Origin: Polyrhizophydium stewartii
Lineage: Eukaryota; Chytridiomycota; Chytridiomycetes; Rhizophydiales
Length of the DNA: 11,819 nt
Reading direction: 5' to 3'
NCBI GenBank assembly: GCA_027604665.1
Contig: JADGIZ010000562.1
Span: 1 to 11,819, forward strand
The notes beneath the pieces were generated by a model. The model was not told the DNA's origin. It searched no databases and was given only the letters and a program-made list of their open reading frames with translations. Position numbers and translations under genes: made by a program. Within the stretch, counting starts at the first letter, position 1. Every line of letters starts with the position of its first letter. This document shows, piece by piece, positions 1-8,006 of the stretch.

Positions 1-260
1 CGGCGGCGGCGCGTTTTTTCTTCGCGGGCGGCGATTGGCGCGATGGCGCCGCGTGAGTCAGCGCGATTGGCGCCGCGCCACGCGCCGCCGCCGCGTGGCC
101 GCGCTATCGCCGCCCGCTGAGCGCCCGCTGGCTCCGCCGCGCGCCGGCGCCGCCGCTGTCTCCGCACGCCCGCGCGCCCGCGCGTCTCCGCCCGCGCGTC
201 TCTGCCCCGGACCCGCGCGCCGCTGTCTCCGCGCGGCGCTGCGGCGGGCCGGCTAATCCG
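1..260. other. Extremely GC-rich low-complexity leader
   Basis: This stretch is almost entirely G and C, dominated by CGCG, GCCGCC and repeats of the form GCGTCTC(C/T)GCCC. It is open in several frames, but the translations are only Arg/Ala/Pro strings with no domain character. I read it as non-coding: possibly a CpG-island-like promoter or the far end of a gene outside the window. The composition drops sharply to more normal sequence after about position 260. Confidence 0.5.
31..73. promoter_or_regulatory. CCAAT-box pair flanking an AP-1/Gcn4-type site
   Basis: The 11-mer GCGATTGGCGC occurs at 31-41 and again at 63-73, a 32 bp period. Each copy carries ATTGG, the reverse of CCAAT. Between them, at 54-60, lies a perfect TGAGTCA. 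A further ATTGG is at 298-302. CCAAT is the HAP/NF-Y site, and TGAGTCA is the Gcn4/AP-1 bZIP site in fungi. No transcription start is visible, so the target gene is unknown. Confidence 0.35.
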
Positions 261-323
261 ACTGATCCGATCATCTCGCGGAAAAATGACGCGTCGGATT
301 GGTTATCGCGATAAGGGTTGGCG

Positions 324-539
324 ATGCAAAATCTGCAGCTGGACCCAGTGCACCGCCAGCCATTGCAAGGGCAGCAGCCGCATCTGGTGCAGCTTCACCT
401 GTCGATCCAGCTGATGCAGCACCCGGCGCTGTCCCCAGACGCACTCCAGATCCAGCAGCTCGATCAGCAAGCTGCCGTGTTCGACCCGCGGATGGGCCAG
501 GACATCGGCATGGCACTCTGGCCCATGACCTTCTCGTGA
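324..539 (+). CDS. Small Gln/Leu-rich ORF, unknown function
   Basis: An ATG at 324 opens 71 codons ending with TGA at 537-539. The codons are mostly G/C-ended, and the product is rich in Gln, Leu, His and Pro (about a quarter Gln). No known domain, signal peptide or membrane segment is seen. It could be a genuine small protein, an upstream exon of a larger gene, or a remnant. Its Gln-rich character recalls the N-terminus of the downstream nuclease-kinase gene, but I see no alignable repeat between them. The antisense strand is also open, as expected for GC-rich DNA, so coding status is uncertain. Confidence 0.25.
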   Translation: MQNLQLDPVHRQPLQGQQPHLVQLHLSIQLMQHPALSPDALQIQQLDQQAAVFDPRMGQDIGMALWPMTFS

Positions 540-883
540 ATGAACGCCGTGCTGCCGCCGTTGCCTTGCTTGCCTGCCTGCCTGCCGAGATGGCCGCCGA
601 GCAGCGTGTGCAACCAGAGCGATGTCTTCCATCCGAGCGAGCTGCGCACTGGCGTTGTCCGCTGGCCGCATTGTGGTGTGCGTTTTAAGGCCGGACAGCC
701 CGCGACCACACACAGACGCCGGTGCATGCTTGGAGCCCGCTGCATCAGATGCGTCGGCCAGGTGCTGTCTTTGGCCCATGTCTGTTGAGACGTCTGCTGA
801 CGCGTTGCCTGGAGACTGCTTCAAACCAAGCGGGTCTTTTATCGGCCATTGATGGTTGTCTCACGCTTCAACAAGCAGCAAGC
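540..883. other. Non-coding stretch upstream of the nuclease-kinase gene
   Basis: No convincing gene was found here. It contains a short TGCC tetranucleotide run near 568-587. It presumably holds the promoter and 5' leader of the gene starting at 884. A reading frame continuous with that gene extends back to an ATG at 749, but the extra residues look like translated leader. The ATG at 884 is preferred because it directly precedes the compositionally distinctive Gln-rich N-terminus. Confidence 0.45.
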
Positions 884-988
884 ATGTCGCAGCAGCCAGA
901 CGAGCACAGCTTGCGGGTCAGCAACCACTCGCAACCGCTCGTGCAGCCGACCATGCAGCCGCCGCGGCCCAAGCAGCCCGAGCAACCC

Positions 989-1022
<34 letters not shown>

Positions 1023-4000
1023 TCTCACAGCTTATCGGCGACTGGTGGAAGCAGCTCAGCCCATCGCAAGTTGGGCACGAGCTGGCTCAGCAGATGGTCA
1101 TGATGAGCCAAGAGAATCACCAGAACGCCTTGCTCCAGCTCAATGCCGCAAAGGCAGAGCAGGCAAAGGCAGAGCAGCAGCTCCTCGAGGCAAAGCAGAG
1201 GCTCGAGCGTGCAGAGCAGCGGCTCGAGCGCGCAGAGCAGTGGCTCGAGCGCGCAGAGCAGTGGCTCGGTGAAGCAGAACAGCTTATGCGTGCTCGTGAA
1301 GACGAGCTGGAAGTGGCGATGCAGCAAGCGCAAGCTCCAGAGATGATCCAGCATCGGCAATGGCGGCTCGACAATGCCAGACTGGGAGTGCAACACGCAT
1401 ACGAGACTTTTCAGTTTGCGCAGCATCTATACCTGAGTGCAAAGGCGGACGCAAAGGACGCAAAGGCGGACGCAAAGGCGGACGTAAAGGCCGCAGCCGA
1501 CAAGCTCGAGAACATGCAGAAGCTCGAGAACGCGCAGAAGCTCGAGAACGCGCAGAAGAACGAGCAGAACATGCTGGCACAGTTGCAGGAGCGCCAGCTG
1601 CAGCTCGCGCGGCTTCAGTTGAGTTGGCAGCCACTCATCTTGATCCAGACTCGCAACAGAGGCGAACAGAGCGCCGACTCTGCCCCTCCCAATCTCGTGC
1701 TTGATGCCTGTTACGAGGTATGCCATCGATTGAGTCGCATCTCGCGGCGCTGCTCGCCCGCTTGCTTTCTTGTTCACACATTTCGCTGCTTGCTTGCATA
1801 TCCTCACTCTGTGTGCATCAAGGTCAATCTTGCCAACGAGTGCCTGCACCATTTTCTCCAAGTCTTGGTGCAGTACTGCGACATCAACACTCCCGAAAGC
1901 ATCAAGACGTTGTTTGCAAAGCTCATTGACTTTGCCTGGGAGAAGCTGTACAAGTCGGACGCTTGCATACCGAAGCTTCTTGCCATGGAGAGCATGATCA
2001 CGCACTATTATTTGCTGGTCATGGACCAGTTGAACGACCCTGGTGAGTGCGGCATGTTTGTGCAACCACCAAACGCTGCGGCCGCTGACTGGCGCGCAGG
2101 CTCGTTGCCTGGAGCTGCCCAGCCCGCCAATGCCATTCGGCCGAGCACTGGGCATCCGCATGCAGTGCAGGGCAGTTCGGACGAGATCGTCACGTTTGGT
2201 GCCGCGGTGCAGCTTGCGGCACACTCGGAGGAAAGCGAGACAGACATGTCGGCTCAGGCGTCAGAGCCATCCGACTCGCAACAACCGCTCGGTGTGTCGG
2301 CCATCACGATTGACATCTCGGCGTCGCCGCCAGCCAGGATGATCGTCGCCGTCAAGTTCGGTTATGGCAACAAGGTTCAGTTTGCAGTCATGTCCACCGA
2401 CACTGTTTCCGACTTGCTCTCGATGATTGCGTCGGACCCAGAAGGCAGAAACTGGATCGAGCGTATTCGCACGTGTAGCACGGATGAACACGCGCTGTAC
2501 ACCACAGAGACATGGCATCGTGGCGGCGAGCCGATCTCGGCTGAGATGGCGATTGGCAGCATTGCCCGCACCAGCAACAGCCAGCCTCTCCAACTGCACC
2601 TCGGCGCCAAAGAGCCAAAATGTGAGACTCGATCACTTCACTGCTGCCGCTGCACTCGTTGCTGCTGACACGAGGCATCGATGTTTGCCGCGCAGACAGC
2701 GCTCGCGACGTGCTGGAGCACTTGGGCAAGACACGGGCCACAATGGGCTTGAGCCAGCTGAACGAAGCTGCAGAAGAGGAAGAGGAGATGGTCGACTTGC
2801 TGCCACTCACCAAGGCGCATGTCAAGATGCATCCTGCGAGCGCCGCGTCCCAGCTTGGCGATTCCAGCAACTCGCACGGTGCGACCGGCGTCAGCGCCAT
2901 CGGTGGCGGTGCTGTCGGCGACTCGGCCGACGCCTTGCTCGACCATGTCAACGCCACGACCAATGCTGCAAGCAGCATCCGGACGGCGGCTGCAGACGAG
3001 TGAGTCGCGCACAGCTCGTCGCATGCGAAGATGGATTCTGATGCTCGACTTCCGATCCAGCGCAATGCGCGTCCTTGTCGACGTTCTCTCCGGCAGTCGC
3101 GACTTGAGAGACGAGAAAGAGATCAGGGACAAAGTCAAGAAGCTCCTCAAGGCCGTCGCACTCCTGCTCGGTCAGACCAGCGGCGTGGTCGACGGAAACT
3201 GGCTAAAGGATCGCGGCCACAAGTTCCGCCTCGCATTCGTGCTCACGACTCCGAGCGGCCAGAAGATGATCGTTGCGATCGAGTTCAAGCATGGCAGGCT
3301 CTTTGATGCCAAGAAGCCACTCTGCATTGACAAGAACGGCATACTGGACGCGAACAGCCCCGTCGGCACATACACTTTGTTCAACGAGGCGTTCACGAAT
3401 ATGGCCGAGTCGGGTCTGAATGTGTCCGTCATCACCAACCTCACGCAGACCGTCGTGCTGCACTCCCAGCTCGACAGCAGCCACCAACTCGCGACCACGT
3501 TCAGCTGCGTCGAGGATCCGTCGGGCCAAGCGCTCTTTGGGCTGCTCTTCACATTGCTGCTGGATGCTCGCAACAACGTGTGTGGGGAGCAGGAGAGAAC
3601 CTTTGTCCAGCACAAACTGCACGGCGACGGTGAGTCGAAGCACCACTGCGACGCAGCTGGCTCGTTGACTGACACATGCAACTGAATGCCCTGCAATTGA
3701 CTGATTCCAGAAGCCGGCCATGATGAAGTCAAGCACAGCTGGCATGCAGCGCGCAACCAGCCACTCTTGAACACCGATGCACCACACTGGCTTGCAGAGG
3801 CGGTCGACCCTGCAACGCCATCGGGCTGCCTGCGACTTCGCGAGGTGCCGAGCCTCTGTGCGGTGCCGCAGCAAGCCATCTGCCGGACAGCCGACGATGC
3901 GCTGCGTCTCGGCCCTGGCTTCATGCCGACGGACATCTTTGTTGGCCCGGAGATTGGCGCCGGTTGGTTCGGCGTCGTGTGCGAGGGACTGTTCCAGGGC

Positions 4001-4483
4001 CAGCCTGCAGCCATCAAGCGGATTGTGATGCATCTCTTCTTTGACAACTTGCTGATTTACGAGCATGAGGTGCAAGTGTACCTCCACCTCCGCGAGCTGT
4101 GGGGAACCGCCGTGGCGAGACTGTTGAGCCACGGCATCGACAGCCACAAATCCGTGTCGATCATCACAGAGCGGGGAAGCCACTCGAAGGAGTGGCCGGA
4201 CTCGGACATCCAGCTGGCCGTCGCCTCGCTCGAGAGGATCCACAAGAAGGGCATCCTGCACGGCGACTCGCATGCTGGAAACGTCGTCTTTGTCGGCGAA
4301 GGCACCAACCGCCGCGCTCTTTGGATCGACTTTGAGCACAGCAGGTTTGACGACGACCAAGATCTGCGGGAGGCGGAGATCCAGCGGCTGCGCACGTGCG
4401 CCATCTCGATCCGCAGGAATGCTGAGAAGAAGAATGCGAGAGCCGAGAGGCGGCTGCGCAAGGCATCGCTGCTTGGTCAATGA
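884..4483 (+). CDS. Crinkler-like protein: coiled coil, Ub-like, PD-(D/E)xK nuclease-like and kinase-like domains
   Basis: I reconstruct six exons: 884-1717, 1823-2042, 2100-2621, 2696-2999, 3061-3629 and 3711-4483. The sum is 3222 nt, or 1073 residues plus stop. Every junction is GT-AG and in phase; donors are GTATGC, GTGAGT, GTGAGA, GTGAGT and GTGAGT. Domains in order: a Gln-rich N-terminus with Q37-46; a long coiled coil (about 75-230) built from heptad repeats; a helical segment (279-351); a ubiquitin-like beta-grasp domain (about 420-525); an acidic linker with E552-556; a nuclease-like domain (about 628-815) with E701-x-K703 in VAIEFKHG; and a kinase-like domain (about 890-1055). The kinase part has a Gly loop G899xG901xxG904, K919, likely helix-C E936, catalytic loop HGDSHAGN (1000-1007) and D1023 of IDFE. 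Nuclease plus kinase downstream of a Ub-like domain matches Crinkler (CR) effectors and related fungal proteins. No secretion signal is seen. The kinase motifs look intact; the nuclease lacks an obvious PD aspartate. Confidence 0.7.
992..1021 (+). repeat. CAG repeat encoding poly-Gln
   Basis: Ten uninterrupted CAG codons encode Gln 37-46 of the nuclease-kinase protein. The purity of the codon suggests recent slippage. The length is probably variable between strains. Confidence 0.9.
1199..1282 (+). repeat. 21-nt tandem repeat, four copies, encoding coiled-coil heptads
   Basis: Four in-frame copies of a 21-nt unit encode (R/W)LERAEQ heptads; the last copy has diverged to WLGEAEQ. They cover residues 106-133. 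The unit length is exactly one coiled-coil heptad, so adding or losing a copy lengthens or shortens the coil without changing its register. Confidence 0.9.
1502..1555 (+). repeat. 18-nt tandem repeat, three copies, KLENxQ
   Basis: Three copies of an 18-nt unit encode KLENMQ, KLENAQ and KLENAQ (residues 207-224). They follow a looser AKAD-type repeat beginning near 1439. A six-residue unit is not a heptad, so this part may form a single charged helix and not a regular coiled coil. Confidence 0.85.
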
Positions 4484-4739
4484 AGAACGAGTGCGAGTTG
4501 TTCACTCTCATGTGGCGCGTGATCGGCAGGCGGCGTGGCCTGCAGATCAAAGATGGAATGGCATCACTGCATTGACTGCCGCCCGCATGATTGTTGGACA
4601 GCTCTGAATAGCGTGTGCCGCAGAATACAGATTCTGAAGCGAATCATCAAGTTGCGTCGATGCATTTGGCGATATCGCCCATTACACAGCAACCCGCATG
4701 CCGGTGCTTCATTGCAATGAGCATGCGCATCGTGGATTG
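4484..4739. other. Intergenic spacer with three GCATGC palindromes
   Basis: No gene is seen. It is 3' flank of the nuclease-kinase gene and upstream of the next coding-like stretch. GCATGC lies at 4696-4701 and 4721-4726, and again just beyond at 4751-4756. A palindromic ATTGCAAT sits at 4711-4718. No AATAAA polyadenylation signal was noticed. Confidence 0.5.
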
Positions 4740-5491
4740 ATGGCCAGCGGGCATGCTGGCGGCTCAGAGATCGCCCGACCGGATCGCTGTCGCATTGAGC
4801 GAGCCGGGCACCCAGCCTGCGACATCCTTCCACACCCTCGCCCGAGAAACTGATCTGAGCCGCGACTCGCGAGGCGTTGCTCCAGCGCAACCAGCACCAA
4901 AGCGCCGCGGTCGACAGCGACGGCGCCGACGAGCCCGACGGCGCCAGCGGCAGCGACAGCGATGTGTCGATCGGCAGCTGCAGCGACGGCAGCAGCCTCG
5001 GCGGCTCGTCGCGCACACCGCCGGCGCAGCACTCGCAGCAGCCCGAGGGCGAGCACGATGCGACCGAGACCCCGCCACCGCGGCGCCAACAGCGGCGGCG
5101 GCGGTAGCGGCGCGGGGCCGAGACCCCCGAGCAGCGGCAGGAGCGGCGGCAGCGCGAGTGCGGGCTCGAGCGCAGCCGCATCGCGCGCATGACGCCCGAG
5201 CAGCGCGAGCAGCGGCTGCTGCACATGCGCGAGTACCATCCGCAGGCGATACCTCGCCCGCACGAAGCAGGTGCGGGACGCCTTTGCGGCCACGCTGGAT
5301 CTCCAACCGAGCTCGTCGAGTTCCGGCGCCGCGAGGCGGCCGGCGAGGACCCGATGCGCAAGCGGTGTCCGCCCGGCAGGACGGCCGAGGACCGCGAGCT
5401 CCGAATCCGCGAGCGAGCCAGGCAGCGGTGGCAACAACTTCTGCCAGGGATCTCGATCCACAGATCTTTCTTGTCACATTCACACCAATGA
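4740..5491 (+). pseudogene. Interrupted Ser/Asp-rich then Arg/Glu-rich coding stretch, probable decayed or unresolved gene
   Basis: One frame from about 4860 reads an acidic Ser/Asp/Gly-rich segment (SGSDSDVSIGSCSDGSS), then Pro/Gln/Arg-rich sequence up to TAG at 5105-5107. The same frame continues past the stop with two TPEQR motifs (near 5120 and 5192) in Arg/Glu-rich helical sequence, then RTAEDRELRIRERARQRWQ, ending at 5491. Around 5232-5310 a different frame (RRRYLARTKQ, VRDAFAATLDLQ) looks more protein-like. No intron that I tested removes the stop and keeps the frame. A possible first exon is ATG 4740 to 4788, spliced to 4860, but its donor (GTCGCA) is weak. I do not recognise the family. 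Charged, low-complexity sequence of this type is often nuclear, which is inference only. Alternatives are base-call errors or unusual splicing. Confidence 0.3.
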
Positions 5492-5538
5492 TCGAGCGAG
5501 TTTTTGCCCAAAATACTTTTCACACAAATTTCACCGTG

Positions 5539-6184
5539 ATGGTCGAGGCGACGCCGACACCAGGCACTGCTGGGCGTGCTGCACCCGACGCAGCAGCGCT
5601 GGACGAGAGCCAGTTTGTTGCGCAGATCCACGGCGTCGAGCGGGTGTGTTTCGGCTCTTCCCCCACCTCACATTTCCCGACTCGTCGCCCGTCGCGCCTA
5701 TTCGCGCTGACGCAGCAACGGCCGGGACGGTCCCACACGCAGCGCTTGATACTCGTGCTGCAGCTGGCGAGCCAGGCCATCAGCATGCTGGACCAGCCCG
5801 AGCAGGATCTCGAAGAGTTCAAGACCGGCTTCGAGCAAAAGTGCGTTGCGCTGGGCGAGGTCGTGACGGTGAGTGCAAGTCACCGAAAGTGGACTCCACT
5901 GCGCTGCTCGACGAGCCTCTCACACAGCCGGCGACCGGATGGGCCGGTGGCGATACACACAGGAGATCCAGTCGGGGCTCAAGGCACTGTTGCAGCGGTT
6001 TGCGGCAACAGGCGTGCTCGACGCCGCCGGCCAGCAGCTGCAGTACAACATCACAACCGCCGGCGAGGAGAAGGACCTCGAGATTCTGACCAACGGAGTT
6101 GCGCTGTTGCGGGACCTCCTCGCGCAGCACTCGGCGAGCGCCGGTGCCGCTCGCCCCGACGGCGATGCAGAGATGGCGCTATGA
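5539..6184 (+). CDS. MED11: Small helical protein, candidate Mediator subunit Med11
   Basis: Three exons: 5539-5643, 5743-5868 and 5963-6184. They give 453 nt, or 150 residues plus stop. Donors are GTGTGT and GTGAGT; acceptors are CGCAG and CACAG; both introns are phase 0. After an Ala/Pro-rich N-terminus, residues 22-54 form a helix (QIHGVERRLILVLQLASQAI). A second helix pair covers 57-95 (EFKTGFEQKC, then EIQSGLKALLQRF). A C-terminal helix follows near 122-135 (NGVALLRDLL). An N-terminal 'ASQAI' helix, then F-x-x-x-F, then an 'L-x-x-x-I-x-x-x-L' helix is the pattern I associate with Med11. Med11 is a small head-module subunit of the Mediator coactivator of RNA polymerase II. Family members are about 115-135 residues, so the size fits. 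An upstream in-frame ATG at 5488 would add 17 residues, but that sequence is AT-rich and leader-like. The gene structure is more secure than the name. Confidence 0.5.
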
Positions 6185-6344
6185 CCCCGCGTCTCTCTGC
6201 TGCGAAAGGCGCCGCCTTCTCATTGGATATTCGACCATCACTCTTTGTTACCAGCGATCGAGAGACTCGCACGAGACCGAGCGGGAGCAGCGTGTGTTGT
6301 GCGCGACATGCAAGCAGACCCCCCAAGAGACAGTTTAGCGAGCC
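6185..6344. other. Convergent 3' spacer
   Basis: These 160 bp lie between the stop codons of the Med11-like gene (+) and the YIPF gene (-). They should hold both 3' UTRs and terminators. I see no gene, no canonical AATAAA and no obvious repeat. Confidence 0.5.
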
Positions 6345-8006
6345 TTACGTTGCCGTGGGAGTCGAAGCGCTGGGCGTCGGCGAAGCCTCGGTGCTCGATC
6401 CAATCTGAATTGTGTGCTGGAAGAACTGGATCTTGAACAGTAGCGCAAGCGAGGCCTGCGCAATGAGCACGACAATAAAGATGAGAGAAGTGGCCTGGGA
6501 GTTGGATGACTGCGCGGCGAGCGGGTGGATGCTGCGAACGTGGAAAAAGGCTTTGGGCACTGCGTCAGCGTGCCTCTGAGCAGGGGCAGCCACGCTTCGA
6601 GGACGTACCAGACAGGGCAAAGGCTGCCAAGACAAGGATCCAGCGGAACAGGTCGCTCTGGATGATGCACAGCAGCTGCGGTTGCCACAAGCGCCGTCGA
6701 GTCAGCTCCTTGGATCCGCGATCTCAAAGCCACAGGGCCACTCGGGCTGCTCACCGAAACGGGGATCCAGATGAACATGCCGTATCCGTAGACGTTGATC
6801 ATGTCAAAGAGCTTGATGCTCGCGACATGAAAGTACTTTGCAATGCCCCAGATGATGGCGGGCAGCAGCACCACATATGTGTACACGGTGGCGCCGGCGT
6901 ACGACAGCTGGGTGACGTCGTACTCGTACTTTTGGCCTGACCATGCGCGCGCAATCGACTCGGCCATGGTCGAGGTCGCAAAGAGCGTGAAGATGACCGT
7001 GGTCGGGATCCAAAAAGGGCCATAAAAGTCGGGATTGTTGCCGAGGAGCTCGGGGAACGACTTTGTGGGCAGGACGCTTGCGAGAATGCGGTTTGCGACC
7101 TTTTGGTGCGGGCAGAAGCACCAGAGTGACAGAAGCGGCGGCAGCAGCGGCGGTGTCAGCGGCGTGCGCTGCGTCGAGGGATGAACAAGGCCAGTCGCAC
7201 ATCGTTGGTGTCGATCTGGAAGTACTGCGTCCAGTACTCAAAGGTCCAGAACGCGCTCGAGCCGCCGGGCGCCTGCTGCTGCTGCCCCTGCTGCGTCTGC
7301 TGGGGCTGCTGCTGACCGGGGAGCGCAGCGCCCGGGGTCGGCGCAGAGAAGCCAAACTCGTCTGCGGGGTGGTCGGGACAGGCGAGCATGGCGTGAGAGA
7401 CGGCGCCGGCCATACCACCAGCGACGGCGAGGACGCTACCTCGCGCGGGCGGAAGCGTTGGCTTGCGCGCGGGCGGCGCAGGGCTCTTGACGCTCTTGCC
7501 GGCGAGCAGGTCCGCCTCGGCGCTCGAGAGCACAAAGTCTGCGGGCAGCCGGGCACGTCCGGTTGTCGTCGTGGTGGTGGCACGAGCGACGGCGCCGTCA
7601 GCGACAAGGGGATGTGCGGCGCGCGGGCGGACAGGGAGTGCCGGCCGCACGCACTCTGGAACTCGAGCTCGGCCTGGGCGTCGTGGACCTGCGCAGGCGG
7701 GAGCAGCGGCGCACGGGCGTGGCGGCATGGCGGCGAGGCGGCGAGGCGGCGAGGCGACCGGCGTTGGGACACGGATGCCGGTCGTCAGCGGGAGGCTCGA
7801 GCACTCTCTCGGACGCCATGCGCGCTGCCCGAGGGAGTCCAAGCCGCACGGGCCAGGCTCGGGGAGCAGCGTCGGCACGGCGGGACGGCACGCACGGGCT
7901 CGATGTCGAGCAGGTGGTCGTAGGACGAGCCCGCGGCAGCACCCGCGCCTGAGCTGTTCATGGCGTTGTCGAACGGATGGGGAAACATCGGCCAGATCAT
8001 CGCCAT
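6345..8006 (-). CDS. YIPF1: YIPF1/YIPF2-family Golgi membrane protein (Yip1 domain)
   Basis: Six exons on the minus strand: 8006-7896, 7688-7655, 7538-7201, 7099-6755, 6675-6609 and 6559-6345. They total 1110 nt, or 369 residues plus stop, with all phases consistent. Introns are 207, 116, 101, 79 and 49 nt; donors are GTGCGT, GTGCGT, GTGCGA, GTGAGC and GTACGT. The soluble N-terminus is rich in Ala, Pro and Gln. The family hallmark FWTFEYWTQYFQIDT precedes the membrane part, and PDFYGPFW enters the first of five membrane segments. These lie near residues 186-208, 229-249, 258-280, 286-299 and 322-340. VYGYGMFIWIP is the conserved third-segment motif. YIPF proteins cycle through the Golgi, bind Rab GTPases and help maintain Golgi structure and ER-Golgi traffic. 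An in-frame TAA at 8015-8013 limits the start to 8006 or an internal ATG (7988 or 7961). Confidence 0.85.

Noticed and set aside
35..256. 73-codon Arg/Ala/Pro ORF at the left edge
   Set aside because: Pure GC-driven translation with no domain and no supporting signal.
749..883. Upstream ATG start for the nuclease-kinase gene at 749
   Set aside because: The frame is open, but the 45 extra residues have leader-like composition. The ATG at 884 directly precedes the distinctive Gln-rich N-terminus.
3203..4480. 425-codon minus-strand ORF
   Set aside because: It is antisense to the nuclease and kinase exons and runs through an intron. No recognisable motifs; a shadow of the plus-strand gene.
5104..5152. 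Mini-intron removing the TAG at 5105
   Set aside because: A GTAGCG donor and nearby AG acceptors exist, but every acceptor tested changes the reading frame, and the length would be at or below the smallest intron in the window.
4564..5631. 355-codon and overlapping minus-strand ORFs
   Set aside because: These are Arg/Ser/Pro-rich strings opposite GC-rich plus-strand sequence. They overlap the Med11-like first exon and show no domain.
4753..6408. 551-codon plus-strand ORF treated as one gene
   Set aside because: Only its 5539-5643 and 5743-5868 parts look like protein. The rest is low complexity or intron, and exon 3 of the Med11-like gene is in a different frame.
6804..7772. 322-codon minus-strand ORF over the YIPF gene
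   Set aside because: It is out of frame with the conserved YIPF motifs for most of its length. Only the short segment 7688-7655 in this frame is used, as YIPF exon 2.
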